A DNA stretch of 56,153 nucleotides from CAYXFZ01 sp964464385 (GCA_964464385.1 CAYXFZ010000002.1:1-56153); one strand, 5' to 3'. Shown: positions 18,128 through 27,339, counted from the first letter of the stretch. A program made the numbers and translations. Notes: a model not told the origin generated them from the sequence alone.

Positions 18128-19327
18128 TTATTTTCCAGAAGCGGGGGTGAGAGGCCGAATCCAAATGTTGCGGAAACGCACGGGGTTTCCGTGATCCTGG
18201 AGTCTCAGCGGGAGTTCGGCTGCGTGGGCCTGCCACTGGGGTACTTTCCGGTGCGTGGTTCGCCCAAGGAAGGCCCGGTCATGGTGGACCAGGACGCCAT
18301 TGTGAAATACCGTGACCCGGGCGGGTTCCTGCAGCTCTTCATCCTGAAAGTGCGGCGCCTGAAACACGATGTCGTAACTTTGCCACTCGCCTGGCGGAAG
18401 GGAAGCGTTTACATCCGGAGGGTTCTGACCGTAAAGGGCCCCTGCCTGGCCATCGGCGTACGTGCGGCTGGACCAGGAATCCAAAATTTGAACTTCGTAA
18501 AACCCCATGAAGTAAATCCCACTGTTGTTGGCACCCTGTCCCGCGGCGGTCATGGTCGGAGTGGACCATTCCAGGTGCAGTTGGCAATCACCGAAGTTCT
18601 GAGCTGTATGAATGTCCCCAGTCCGGTTTACTTCCATCCAGTCTTTCTCCATTTTCCAATTCGCTTCTTTGTTGCTCGTGGAACGCCACTCGTTCAAGTT
18701 ACTGCCGTTGAAGAGAACAATGGCATCCGAGGGGGCTTGAGATTCTTGGGCAGGGTGAACAAAAGGTGGGACGGGTCGATCCTTGTCGTGCACTTTCCAG
18801 GGTAGGCCCGGCAATTGCGGGGTATCGGTGTAGCCCGCGGCGGGCAGGGCCGCGCCTGGAGGAGATGAGGATGCCGTCAGGACGGGAATGCTCTCGAAAT
18901 CTTCCGCAGTGAATTGTTCGTGGCCAGATTCGCGGTGACCCTTGAGCAGCTGGTGGAGGCGTTGCGCCTCTTCAAGATCGCCCTCCAGCACGGCCCCTTC
19001 CAAATCCAAGAGAGTGCGTTCCGTGCGGATCATTGCAAGGCGAAAATCCCGCAAAAATTCCGCTTTGTCGTCATCATTGACGGTTTGGGCCATGAGGGGA
19101 ACTTCTTGCTTGGAGACCCAGGCTGCCGATTGCATTTCGGAAATCAAGGGCATGGCTTTGGCCGCGCCCTCGGGAGAACGCAACAAGCGCCGCAAGGACC
19201 GCATGTGCTTCTTCATGGTGTCCATCTGGGCTTCCATTGCAGTTTCCCGCCTGGCCTCTCCAGGTTCTTGGGCCCGCAAGAAAGTCGAAACAAAGAAAAT
19301 CACGGCAACAAGGGCAAGGCGTTTCAT
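18128..19327 (-). CDS. Exported DUF1080 (3-keto-disaccharide hydrolase-type) protein with b562-like N-terminal helical domain
   Basis: A 399-residue protein starting at 19327 (signal peptide MKRLALVAVIFFVSTFLRAQ). Residues about 30-137 form a helical bundle with a Met cluster (MDTMKKHMRSLRRLL, Met38) and a His near its end (GHEQF, His136), the arrangement of cytochrome b562 heme ligands. Residues about 190-395 are a DUF1080 domain: AIVLFNGSNLNEWRST, WKMEKDWMEV, NNSGIYFMGFYEVQILDSW, PGEWQSYDIVFQAP and the terminal GNPVRFRNIWIRPL. This family cleaves 3-keto glycosides made by Gfo/Idh-type oxidoreductases, and one such gene lies directly upstream, 10 nt away. Heme binding is inference from the ligand pattern only. 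Confidence 0.85.
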   Translation of the reverse strand: MKRLALVAVIFFVSTFLRAQEPGEARRETAMEAQMDTMKKHMRSLRRLLRSPEGAAKAMPLISEMQSAAWVSKQEVPLMAQTVNDDDKAEFLRDFRLAMIRTERTLLDLEGAVLEGDLEEAQRLHQLLKGHRESGHEQFTAEDFESIPVLTASSSPPGAALPAAGYTDTPQLPGLPWKVHDKDRPVPPFVHPAQESQAPSDAIVLFNGSNLNEWRSTSNKEANWKMEKDWMEVNRTGDIHTAQNFGDCQLHLEWSTPTMTAAGQGANNSGIYFMGFYEVQILDSWSSRTYADGQAGALYGQNPPDVNASLPPGEWQSYDIVFQAPHFQDEELQEPARVTVFHNGVLVHHDRAFLGRTTHRKVPQWQAHAAELPLRLQDHGNPVRFRNIWIRPLTPASGK

Positions 19328-19337
19328 GGCAGTTATC

Positions 19338-20633
19338 CTAGAAGGCAACAGTTTTGCCCGGCATGGGGATTGCATAACGGCCATCTGCCTCGGGCATGAC
19401 TGGCGGCTCGTCGTTCCAAGATTGCATGTCCGGAGCTAGGGCCAATTCGGATTGAATGCCCTGCTCGAAGCTTACGTTTTTGCCGGAGTAGGTGGCCATG
19501 CGGCCCAGGATGGCGGTCATGGTTGACGTGGCTCCGACCTCGGCCTCGTTGTAGGCCTGGCCGGAACGCAACGCGGCAAAGAGGTCGTTGTGTTCTTGTT
19601 GGAAAGGGTCGTTGTCTGGCCCTGGAAAGCGCCAAATCAAGGAGCCGTCCTTGGCCCGGATTTTTCCGCCGGACAGATCGGCCCACCCCAAGGATCCATG
19701 CGCATGTTCGGTCACGGAATTTCGGGTACCTGGCATGTGTCGGCATTGCGAGAACATTTTGGTGCCGTTCTCGTAGGTGTACTCCACGGCATGGTGATCA
19801 AAGATCTCGCCATGATCGAGGCCAGTGCGTACGTGGCGCCCACCGGCGCCGTGGGCCTGCGCAGGAGGTCCTCCCATGACCCAATTGCAGACATCCAAGT
19901 TGTGGATGTGTTGCTCGACGATGTGGTCGCCGCAAATCCAGTTGAAGTAGNNNNNNNNNNACTCGAGCTCAGATTGGCCTGGTTTGCGGCCGCGTACCCA
20001 AACGCCGGCGCTGTTCCAGTAGCACCGCAAGTATTGCACTTCGCCGATTGCCCCATTTCGCACTTGCTCCATCCCCTGCAAGTATTTGTTTTGATGGTGC
20101 CGTTGCAGACCCACGCCGACCTTGAGAGATTGCAGTTTGGCCTCCTGTGCCGCCGCCAGGACGCGGCGGATTCCGGGCCCGTCCACGGCTACAGGCTTTT
20201 CCATGAAGACATGTTTGCCCTGTTGAATCGCGTGCTCAAAGTGTTGCGGTCGAAATCCTGGCGGTGTGGCGAGGATCACGAGGTCGGCCTCGGCCGTTGC
20301 CTTTTGGAAGGAACCAAATCCGGTGAACCGTTTCTCCGCAGGCACGGCCACGTTTTCACCATGGTGTTGGCTCAAGGTATTGAGCGAACTCTCAAGGCGA
20401 TCCGAGAAGGCATCGGCCATGGCCACGAGTTTGGTGCGACCCGGTGTCGAAAGTGCTTGATTGGCAGCGCCGGTTCCACGGCCGCCACAACCAATGAGGG
20501 CAATGCGGATTACCTCGTTGCCCATGGCATTGCCTGGTTTGTCAGGAAGGAGAGCACAACCCGGAAGCCCGGCTACTAGGGCCGTGCCAGCGGTTCCGCG
20601 CAAAAAAGTGCGGCGAGAGATGTGGGGCTTCAT
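19338..20633 (-). CDS. Tat-exported Gfo/Idh/MocA-family oxidoreductase, interrupted by a gap
   Basis: The N-terminus has a Tat signal (SRRTFLRG) and a hydrophobic run. A Rossmann motif VIRIALIGCGGRGTGAANQAL follows in the usual place, and the conserved MEKPVAVDGPG lysine motif is present. Later come WICGDHIVEQHIHNLDVCNW and the GHMPG-like substrate region. The family oxidises sugars with NAD(P), and exported members make 3-keto glycosides. The N run at 19951-19960 keeps the frame but is three codons too short by comparison with the paralogue at 21779, so the mature gene should encode 434 residues. Second gene of the six-gene operon. Confidence 0.9.
   Translation of the reverse strand: MKPHISRRTFLRGTAGTALVAGLPGCALLPDKPGNAMGNEVIRIALIGCGGRGTGAANQALSTPGRTKLVAMADAFSDRLESSLNTLSQHHGENVAVPAEKRFTGFGSFQKATAEADLVILATPPGFRPQHFEHAIQQGKHVFMEKPVAVDGPGIRRVLAAAQEAKLQSLKVGVGLQRHHQNKYLQGMEQVRNGAIGEVQYLRCYWNSAGVWVRGRKPGQSELEXXXXYFNWICGDHIVEQHIHNLDVCNWVMGGPPAQAHGAGGRHVRTGLDHGEIFDHHAVEYTYENGTKMFSQCRHMPGTRNSVTEHAHGSLGWADLSGGKIRAKDGSLIWRFPGPDNDPFQQEHNDLFAALRSGQAYNEAEVGATSTMTAILGRMATYSGKNVSFEQGIQSELALAPDMQSWNDEPPVMPEADGRYAIPMPGKTVAF
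19951..19960. other. Assembly gap (10 N), predicted real length 19 nt
   Basis: On the minus strand the flanks read SELE, then T, gap, C, then YFNW. The paralogue at 21779 has seven residues (YQMRNWL) between the equivalent Glu and YF. Seven codons starting with T and ending with C need 19 missing bases, which also keeps the frame. Confidence 0.7.
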
Positions 20634-20635
20634 GA

Positions 20636-21742
20636 TTAGCGTTCTCCTTTGCGTTGTTTTTCTTGAATGGTGCGGATGGAATCCAGGTCAGCGGCCCAGA
20701 AGCGTTCCCAATCCTGGGCAGGCGGGGTCTTGAGTGGACGGACGATTCGGAAGCCGACAAACGCGGCGTCCGTGAGATACCAGATGGACTTAGGGAGTTG
20801 CGGGTCTTGCACCTTCCAATCCTTGCCGGACTTGCGGCGGAAGGCAGATCGGGTCTGTTCGGGATCGTCGTCCCAAGAGCCGCCCCGGACCACGCGCGGA
20901 TAAAGCTTTTCGGCCAAGCGAATCGGATTCACGACTGGGTTTTTGGCCTGGGACCACTGTTTCCAGGTGTTGGCATACCAGCCATCCAGGCACCATTCGG
21001 CGACGTTGCCATGCATATCAAAGAGGCCCCAAGGGTTTGGCTTCAGTTCGCCTACCGGATGATAAGCATCATCTCCGTTGTCGAAGAACCAAGCATAATC
21101 TTCGAGCAAATCCGGATTGTCACCAAAGGACCAGGCCGTGGTGGTGCCGGCGCGGCAAGCGTATTCCCACTCCGCTTCGGTGGGCAGGCGATGAAAGCGT
21201 CCAGTTTTCATGCTCAGCCATTTAGTGTATTGCTTGGCCGCAAACTGAGTCATGCAAATGGCAGGGAAACTCTCGATACCCATGCCAAAATCCATGGGCA
21301 CATAGGGAGGGGTGGGGCGGGACACGGCATCCGCCCAAGCATCTTGCGCCGGTTGTTCCGTGTCCTTGCCGACTGCACGATCCGATTGGAATTGAAACAA
21401 TTGGTATTCGTCCCAGGTCACTTCAAAGGTGCCCATCCAAAATGGAGAAATTTGCACTTCGACGCGCGGTCCCTCGTCTGGGCGGCGATCTTCCTCGTCT
21501 GGAGGAGAGCCAAGCAGGAATTTGCCGCCAGAAATTGGCGTCATGGAAAACTTGACTTGAGTCCCCGGGATGCGCTCCTCGTAGGACTGCATGTCCTTGG
21601 CCGACTTGGCCTCGGCCGTGGGGTTCGGCCAAGCGGGTGGAATTCCGGCCGGAGGGTCGGGGAATCGGTTTGCTCCGGCCTCCTGGAGCAGGGGCGGCAC
21701 GAGCGGCGCAAAGAGGATGGATGCGAACAGAGGGGCGAACAC
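20636..21742 (-). CDS. Exported FGE-fold (formylglycine-generating enzyme/SUMF1-like) protein lacking the catalytic cysteines
   Basis: A 368-residue protein with a GTG start and a short hydrophobic leader. The FGE-sulfatase fold is clear: FSMTPISGGKFLLGSPPDEEDRRPDEGP, WMGTFEVTWDEYQLF, RLPTEAEWEYACRAGT, NPWGLFDMHGNVAEWCLDGW and PRVVRGGSWDDDPEQTRSAFR, then VGFRIVR. In active FGEs the segment after RGGSW holds two copper-binding cysteines; here it reads DDDPEQT, so formylglycine formation is unlikely. Such proteins are common in Planctomycetota with unknown roles. It is the first gene of the operon and ends 2 nt before the Gfo/Idh start. Confidence 0.85.
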   Translation of the reverse strand: MFAPLFASILFAPLVPPLLQEAGANRFPDPPAGIPPAWPNPTAEAKSAKDMQSYEERIPGTQVKFSMTPISGGKFLLGSPPDEEDRRPDEGPRVEVQISPFWMGTFEVTWDEYQLFQFQSDRAVGKDTEQPAQDAWADAVSRPTPPYVPMDFGMGIESFPAICMTQFAAKQYTKWLSMKTGRFHRLPTEAEWEYACRAGTTTAWSFGDNPDLLEDYAWFFDNGDDAYHPVGELKPNPWGLFDMHGNVAEWCLDGWYANTWKQWSQAKNPVVNPIRLAEKLYPRVVRGGSWDDDPEQTRSAFRRKSGKDWKVQDPQLPKSIWYLTDAAFVGFRIVRPLKTPPAQDWERFWAADLDSIRTIQEKQRKGER

Positions 21743-21748
21743 AGCCGC

Positions 21749-21754
21749 AGTCTA
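21749..21754 (-). promoter_or_regulatory. TAnnnT -10-like element (TAGACT)
   Basis: TAGACT on the minus strand ends 6 nt before the GTG at 21742 and probably drives the six-gene operon. The divergent gene's element is at 21761-21766. Confidence 0.5.
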
Positions 21755-21760
21755 GCCTGT

Positions 21761-21766
21761 TATCCT
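21761..21766 (+). promoter_or_regulatory. TAnnnT -10-like element (TATCCT)
   Basis: TATCCT ends 12 nt before the ATG at 21779. The surrounding ttatccttct is identical to the sequence before the gene at 36407. Confidence 0.4.
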
Positions 21767-21778
21767 TCTCCCGTCCCC

Positions 21779-23053
21779 ATGACTCAACAAACCACTCGAC
21801 GCCACTTTTTGCTCGGAGGAACTGCCGCGATGGGTTCCTTGGCCACGACCCACCCCTTGTCTGCCTTTTCCCAATTGGGGGCCTCGGACACGATCCGAGT
21901 CGGGCTCGTGGGTTGCGGGGGTCGTGGCACGGGCGCGGTCGCCAACGCTCTGCGGGCCGATCCTGGCGCGCGACTCGTGGCCATGGGCGATGTATTTCAA
22001 GATTACTTGGACAACAGCCTCAATTCACTGCGCAATACGGCCGACATCGCCGAGAAAATTGAAGTGGACGATGCCAACAGGTTCGTGGGATGGGACGCAT
22101 ACAAACACGTGATGGATTCTTGTGATGTGGTTTGCTTGGCCACTTCCCCGCATTTCCGCCCGCTACATGTTGAGTATGGCGTCTCCAAGGGTGTGCACCT
22201 GTTTGTTGAAAAACCAGTGGCCACGGACGCGCCAGGATTGCGCCGCATCTGGGCCGCTTGCGACTCGGCGAAAAAACAAGGCACTGCTGTCGTGTCCGGC
22301 CTCTGCTATCGCTATCAGTTCGCCAAACAAGAGACCATGCGTCGCGTGCACGAGGGCGAGATTGGCGATTTGGTCGCCATGCAATGCACCTACAACACGG
22401 GTGAACTTTGGCATCGGGGCAGGAAGACAAATTGGTCGGATATGGAATATCAAATGCGCAATTGGCTCTATTTTCATTGGCTTTCCGGGGACCACATTGC
22501 TGAGCAGCACATCCATAGCTTGGACAAATGCCTTTGGGCCATACAGGACGAGCCTCCGCAAAAAGTGACGAGTTCCGGTGGCCGGATCAAGCGCACGGAC
22601 GACAAATTTGGCGATGTTTACGACCACTTCAACTCTGTTTACGAATGGGAAAATGGCGTCAAACTCTTTTCTTCATGCCGTCAGATGAGTGGCACCAGCC
22701 ATGATGTCAGCGACTATATTTTTGGCACGAAGGGCAAGGCTGCGGTGCAAAGTCACCGCATCTCGGGTGAGAACGCGTGGCGTTGGCGCTCCGAGGGACC
22801 CGATGATATGTACCAAAACGAGCATGATGCATTATTCCGCTCAATTCGCGATGGCAAGCCTATCAACGATGGCGACTTCATGTGCAAGTCTACCTTGCTG
22901 GCTATCATGGCGCGCATGTCGGCCTATTCGGGACAGAGCATCACTTGGAAACAAGCGCTCAATTCAGAGCAGTCCTTGACCCCGGCCGCTTACGAGTGGG
23001 GTCCGGCCCCGGAAGTGGGCGTTGCCGTTCCCGGCATCACGAAGTTTTCCTGA
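21779..23053 (+). CDS. Tat-exported Gfo/Idh/MocA-family oxidoreductase
   Basis: A 424-residue protein with a Tat signal (TTRRHFLLGG). The dinucleotide-binding motif is VGLVGCGGRGTGAVANAL; the conserved EKP motif is FVEKPVATDAPGL; and WLSGDHIAEQHIHSLDKCLW matches the family's HxxE/D region. It is a close paralogue of the 19338-20633 gene but is transcribed divergently from the six-gene operon, 36 nt away, so the two may be co-regulated. The stop lies 17 nt inside the 3' end of the convergent RND gene. The upstream open frame (from 20654) is antisense to the FGE-like gene and is not part of it. Confidence 0.93.
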   Translation: MTQQTTRRHFLLGGTAAMGSLATTHPLSAFSQLGASDTIRVGLVGCGGRGTGAVANALRADPGARLVAMGDVFQDYLDNSLNSLRNTADIAEKIEVDDANRFVGWDAYKHVMDSCDVVCLATSPHFRPLHVEYGVSKGVHLFVEKPVATDAPGLRRIWAACDSAKKQGTAVVSGLCYRYQFAKQETMRRVHEGEIGDLVAMQCTYNTGELWHRGRKTNWSDMEYQMRNWLYFHWLSGDHIAEQHIHSLDKCLWAIQDEPPQKVTSSGGRIKRTDDKFGDVYDHFNSVYEWENGVKLFSSCRQMSGTSHDVSDYIFGTKGKAAVQSHRISGENAWRWRSEGPDDMYQNEHDALFRSIRDGKPINDGDFMCKSTLLAIMARMSAYSGQSITWKQALNSEQSLTPAAYEWGPAPEVGVAVPGITKFS

Positions 23054-26000
23054 ACGATCGGGTCGCTCGCACGGCAAGAAGGCGCAGGTCCTCGATAGCC
23101 ATCCAGGAGGCGGGGACCACGATTAGGGTCACCATGGTTGCAAACAACACACCGCAACCTAGGGATACTGCCATGGGCTGAATGAACCGTGCTTGCAAAC
23201 TAGTCTCCAATAAGATGGGGGATAGCCCCAAAAATGTCGTCAACGTGGTGAGCATGATGGGGCGGAAGCGCCTCTTGCCTGCTTCCAGCATGGCCGCGGC
23301 CGGATCCCCGCCCTTTTCTTCGCGAATGCGGCGGAAGAGATCAATCAAAATCAGGGAGTCGTTGACCACGACGCCCGTCAGGGCAATGCCCCCAATCATG
23401 GAGAAGACGGACAGTTGGAATCCTACGAGCACGTGGCCCCAGATGGCGCCCACCAAGCCAAAGGGAACCGCCGCGAGGATGGCAAAAGGGGCCAAATAGG
23501 AGCGCAGGGGAATGGCCAACAACACGAAGATCATGACTAGGGCCAGGATGAGCTTATTGGCGCTAGCGAGCATGAAATCGCGTTCTTCTTTTTGTCTTCC
23601 TTCCCATTTCCACCGGAGGTCGGGGTGTTGTTTGGTAAGAGCGGGGAGCACTTCTTCCTCGATGCGACTGACGATGGAATCCACCGAAACTTGATTTTTG
23701 TCAATTTCGAAGAACACATCCAAAGTGCGGCGGCGCTCGGAGCGATGGATGGCAGGGCTTCCCGTGGTTTCCTCGATCTTGGCCACCAGAGAAAGCGGGA
23801 TGTCTGCTCCTTGGGGGTCCCGCACGCGCATGTTTTCCAGCCCAGCCAAGGAATTGCGTTCCTCCCGCTGCAAGCGCACGTGAATTTCCACTTGTTCGTT
23901 GCCGCGCTGCACCGTGCCGATTTTTTCTCCGTGGAAAGCGCGGCGCACCTGCATGGCCAAGTTGCCCAGCCCAATTCCCATGGATTCTCCGAGAGGCGTG
24001 GGCGTGAGACGGATTTCCCGTTTACCGGGGCGGTGGGTGTCATGGACCTCCAGGACCCCGGCCATGACCTTGGCCGATCCAGCAATGGAGTCTGCCGCAG
24101 ATTTCAGCGTTTCGGAATCCGGCCCCGAAAGTTGCAGATCGGCGTCCCCATCGCCACCCAACATGTCTGCCATCCAAATCAGTTCCTCGGCGCCGGGTGC
24201 GCTACCGGAGAGCTCCCGCCAACGGTCCAGGAGCATTTGTGCTCCGACTCGGCGCTCGTCCGAAGGGTGCAATTCCAGGTTTACTTCGCCAAGGTGGGCC
24301 CCAGAAAAACTGGCCCCAAGATCCCCGGCCCATTGCGCCTGCTTCTGGCGGTAGGGCTGCGAGCCCACGGCCGCTTGCACGGATCGCACGATGGGTCGAC
24401 CAAATTCTTCTTCCGTTTCCAAACTCAGGGCCAAGGCCGCATCCTCAAAACTGGTCAGGACACGACGCGTTTCCTCGGCCGGTGTTCCCAAGGGCATGGT
24501 CAATTGCACGGCGATGTTGTCCGCTTCCACATCGGGGAAGAAATTGAAGCGAATCGTGCCTGAGATCACCAAGGTCAGGGTGAGGATGGAGCCCGCGGCT
24601 CCAATCGCCAGGGTGAGCCAAGGTCGTTGGAGGGATTTCCGCATGAGCGGAACAAAAAAACGATCTCGGACAGTTTCCATACCGGCATTGAGGCGATCTT
24701 GCAGGCGCCCCCAGCGGCCCCGTTTCTCACCGGGTTGGCGCACGGGCAAGTTTCTCAAATGCGTTGGCAACACGAGCAGTGCTTCAACCAAGGAGAAGGC
24801 CAGAGCGCCGATTACGACCATAGGTAGGACATGGGCAAAGGCCCCCATCTGTCCGGGCAGATCCGTCAAGGGCCAAAAGGCAGCAATGGTCGTCAAGATG
24901 GCAAAGAGAACCGGGATGGCTACTTCATTCGTGCCCTCAATGGCCGCTTCTTCTCCGCTCAGCCCGGATTTTCGTTTCTGGTGAATGTTCTCCGCTACGA
25001 CGATGGCGTCGTCCACCACAATTCCCAGGACAAGAATGAAAGCAAAGAGGGAAATCAGGTTGATGCTGGTATTCAGGCTAGGAAGGAGCCAAAGCGCCCC
25101 AAGAAACGCGATCGGAATGCCGACCGTGACCCAGAGCGCGAGCCGCAAGCGCAAGAAGAGGGCCAGCGAAATCAGAACTAGGACGAGCCCGGCTCGCGCA
25201 TTGCGCAACATGAGTCCCAGCCGATCGCGCAAGAGAACCGTGTCATCGTTGGCCACAGCTACGGCCAAAGAGGTCGGCAGGAGCTCCTGTTGTTGGCCCA
25301 CGATTTTGCGCGCGGCCTGAGCAATCACGGGCGCGTGCTGGGTGCCTAGGCGAAATAGTGCCATGCTGACGGCAGGCCTTCCGTTGAAGGTCGTGGCCTG
25401 GTCGGTCTCGGCAAAGCCGTCCCGAATGGTGGCAACATCTTCAAGCCGGAGTTGGCGCCCATCGGGCAAGGAGCGCAGGGGTAGGACAGAAAATTCTGGG
25501 CCGGTCTTGGCCCGACCCGAACCTCGCAAGAGTACTTCGCCGCCCTCGGAGCGAATGAGTCCGCCAGGGATATTGGCCGTGGCCATTCGTACTGCAGCCG
25601 AGACTTCTTCCAGGCTAAGGTCGTACTCGCGCAACTTTGCTTGCGAAACTTCGATGGAAATTTCCCAGGCGGGTGCGTTCAGGAACTCGACCAGAGAAAT
25701 GCTGGGATGAGCGAGCAGGGCCTCGCGTACCTGGCCGGCGGCACGGCGCAGGGTGGTCGGGGATGCCTGGCCGGACACGACCACATCCATGACCTTGGGA
25801 TTTCCCTCCAGAAGAACGACGCGTGGAGTCTCGGTTTCCTTGGGGAAGGAAGAGATGCGGTCCACGGCATTTTTAATGTCATCCAGGAGCTTTCCCGCAT
25901 TCACACCATCCAAAAACTTGATCGTGATTGCGCCCAAATTCTCGTAAGCGACCGAAGAGACCGAGTCCACGCCAGCGAGGCCCCGCACGGCCTCTTCGAT

Positions 26001-26201
26001 CGGCGCGCAAAGGGCCACTTCGACCTCGGCGGGGGCAGCGCCCGGGTAGGCCATCATGACCTGGGCCATGTCCAGCGGAATGGTGGGGATGACCTCTTGG
26101 CGAATGGTGCTCCCCGTCAAAAGGCCACCCACCAAGATGGAGAACATTAAGAGGTTGGCCGCGACTGGATTGCGCGTGAACCAAGCAATCAGCATTCTCA
26201 T
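23037..26201 (-). CDS. RND-family efflux transporter, inner membrane subunit
   Basis: A 1054-residue proton-driven exporter in the HAE1/AcrB or CusA-like superfamily. The start at 26201 overlaps the stop of the adaptor gene (ATGA) and gives MRMLIAWFTRNPVAANLLMF, the first membrane helix. Transmembrane segment 4 carries the proton-relay acidic pair (LGIVVDDAIVVAENI), and the second half has GIALTGVVVNDSLILIDLF. Two large periplasmic porter regions lie between helices 1-2 and 7-8. The cargo is not predictable; the gene is fourth in an autoregulated tetR operon. The last 17 nt overlap the end of the convergent Gfo/Idh gene. Confidence 0.92.
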   Translation of the reverse strand: MRMLIAWFTRNPVAANLLMFSILVGGLLTGSTIRQEVIPTIPLDMAQVMMAYPGAAPAEVEVALCAPIEEAVRGLAGVDSVSSVAYENLGAITIKFLDGVNAGKLLDDIKNAVDRISSFPKETETPRVVLLEGNPKVMDVVVSGQASPTTLRRAAGQVREALLAHPSISLVEFLNAPAWEISIEVSQAKLREYDLSLEEVSAAVRMATANIPGGLIRSEGGEVLLRGSGRAKTGPEFSVLPLRSLPDGRQLRLEDVATIRDGFAETDQATTFNGRPAVSMALFRLGTQHAPVIAQAARKIVGQQQELLPTSLAVAVANDDTVLLRDRLGLMLRNARAGLVLVLISLALFLRLRLALWVTVGIPIAFLGALWLLPSLNTSINLISLFAFILVLGIVVDDAIVVAENIHQKRKSGLSGEEAAIEGTNEVAIPVLFAILTTIAAFWPLTDLPGQMGAFAHVLPMVVIGALAFSLVEALLVLPTHLRNLPVRQPGEKRGRWGRLQDRLNAGMETVRDRFFVPLMRKSLQRPWLTLAIGAAGSILTLTLVISGTIRFNFFPDVEADNIAVQLTMPLGTPAEETRRVLTSFEDAALALSLETEEEFGRPIVRSVQAAVGSQPYRQKQAQWAGDLGASFSGAHLGEVNLELHPSDERRVGAQMLLDRWRELSGSAPGAEELIWMADMLGGDGDADLQLSGPDSETLKSAADSIAGSAKVMAGVLEVHDTHRPGKREIRLTPTPLGESMGIGLGNLAMQVRRAFHGEKIGTVQRGNEQVEIHVRLQREERNSLAGLENMRVRDPQGADIPLSLVAKIEETTGSPAIHRSERRRTLDVFFEIDKNQVSVDSIVSRIEEEVLPALTKQHPDLRWKWEGRQKEERDFMLASANKLILALVMIFVLLAIPLRSYLAPFAILAAVPFGLVGAIWGHVLVGFQLSVFSMIGGIALTGVVVNDSLILIDLFRRIREEKGGDPAAAMLEAGKRRFRPIMLTTLTTFLGLSPILLETSLQARFIQPMAVSLGCGVLFATMVTLIVVPASWMAIEDLRLLAVRATRSFRKTS

Positions 26202-27337
26202 GGGGTAGTGGCCCCGAGGCGGACTTCCATGCCAGGAACGAAGAGAGGAACTGGTGTCAGACAAATGCGTTCGCCTTCGGCAAGGCCCTCTTTGACCAGA
26301 AATTCTTGGTCATTTTTTTGTAGGACTTGCACGGTGCGCTTGTGCAGTTGCAGTTCGGAGTCCACTACGAGGATCTGGTTGTGGGCCAAGAGGGCCTGGC
26401 GCGGCAGGGCAAAGGCGCGCTCCTCGGTGCGACCCAGAATGCGGGCGCTCACAAAAGCCCCGAAACTCAATCCGGGTTGGCTTCCTTCCAGACCCAAGGG
26501 GTCCGCGATTTCGGCCAGGAGCCAAACGCTGCGGCTGGTCGGATCCATCTGCGGCGCGATTCGAGTGGCCCATGCCGTGCGCTGGACCCCGTCGTGACCC
26601 CTGATTTCGATGGTGAGGGCCGTCTCTGGACCCGACGCGGAAATTCCCAAGCGATGCAATTCTGCAGCAGGGATGGCCAGCGGAATTTCACCCAAGTGAC
26701 AGTTCAAAATGTGGGCAACGGGGGCCCCAGGAGCCAAGAGTTGTTCCTTCTCCACATGGCGGGAGGCAACAATGCCCGAAAAGGGCGCAACGATGACACA
26801 ACGGGCGAGATCGCGGCCGGCCCGAGTGACGGCATCTTGAGCCGCAGCAAGGGTGGCCCGAGCAGCCCGTAGTTGGGGTTCTTTTTTGGCCAGCGGCGTC
26901 GCGTCTCGGAGGCCCTGCATTTCCCATCCAGAGAGTGCCGCCTTGGCATCTGCCTCCGAGATCGCAAGAGCAAGTGCCGCCTCGGTCACGGCCCGCATGG
27001 CCAAGGAAAGGGTCGCCTTCGCATCCGTTTCCTCCAATCGGACGAGTTCTTGGCCCGCTTCCACGCGATTGCCGACGCGGAGTTCCGGGGCAACAAAGAG
27101 CACCCGTCCGCCCAGTCGGGTGGCGAGGTTCAAAGAATGTGCGGGCTTCAACTCGCCGTGTGTGCGGTAGGAAAGGATGCGCGCCTCAGCTTTAGCAAGA
27201 TGGACCTCAACCAAGGGACGCCAAGTTCCCGAGGCCTCGACCGTCGGTTCGGGGACAAAAGAAAGCAGAAGTCTCGCGGCCAGGACCGCAAGGATGAGGA
27301 TGGCCGGGGGAAGGAAGTATCGAAGGAGGGTCTTCAT
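26198..27337 (-). CDS. RND efflux periplasmic adaptor (HlyD/AcrA-type membrane fusion protein)
   Basis: A 379-residue protein with an N-terminal membrane anchor (LPPAILILAVLAARLLLSF). The order of parts is typical: beta-barrel start (LATRLGGRVLFVAPELRVGNRVEAGQELVRLEETD, the lipoyl-like half), an alpha hairpin of about residues 110-190, the second lipoyl half (CVIVAPFSGIVASRHVEKEQLLAPGAPVAHIL), and a C-terminal barrel (ALPRQALLAHNQILVVDSE). It links the RND pump to the outer-membrane channel. It ends 4 nt into the RND gene and starts 2 nt after the channel gene. Confidence 0.92.
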   Translation of the reverse strand: MKTLLRYFLPPAILILAVLAARLLLSFVPEPTVEASGTWRPLVEVHLAKAEARILSYRTHGELKPAHSLNLATRLGGRVLFVAPELRVGNRVEAGQELVRLEETDAKATLSLAMRAVTEAALALAISEADAKAALSGWEMQGLRDATPLAKKEPQLRAARATLAAAQDAVTRAGRDLARCVIVAPFSGIVASRHVEKEQLLAPGAPVAHILNCHLGEIPLAIPAAELHRLGISASGPETALTIEIRGHDGVQRTAWATRIAPQMDPTSRSVWLLAEIADPLGLEGSQPGLSFGAFVSARILGRTEERAFALPRQALLAHNQILVVDSELQLHKRTVQVLQKNDQEFLVKEGLAEGERICLTPVPLFVPGMEVRLGATTP

Positions 27338-27339
27338 GG

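Noticed and set aside
20654..21778. In-frame extension of the second Gfo/Idh gene upstream of 21779
   Set aside because: It is fully antisense to the FGE-like gene; the Tat signal and TATCCT element fix the start at 21779.
23592..24563. 323-residue open frame on the plus strand
   Set aside because: It lies antisense to the RND pump gene, whose sequence is strongly conserved.
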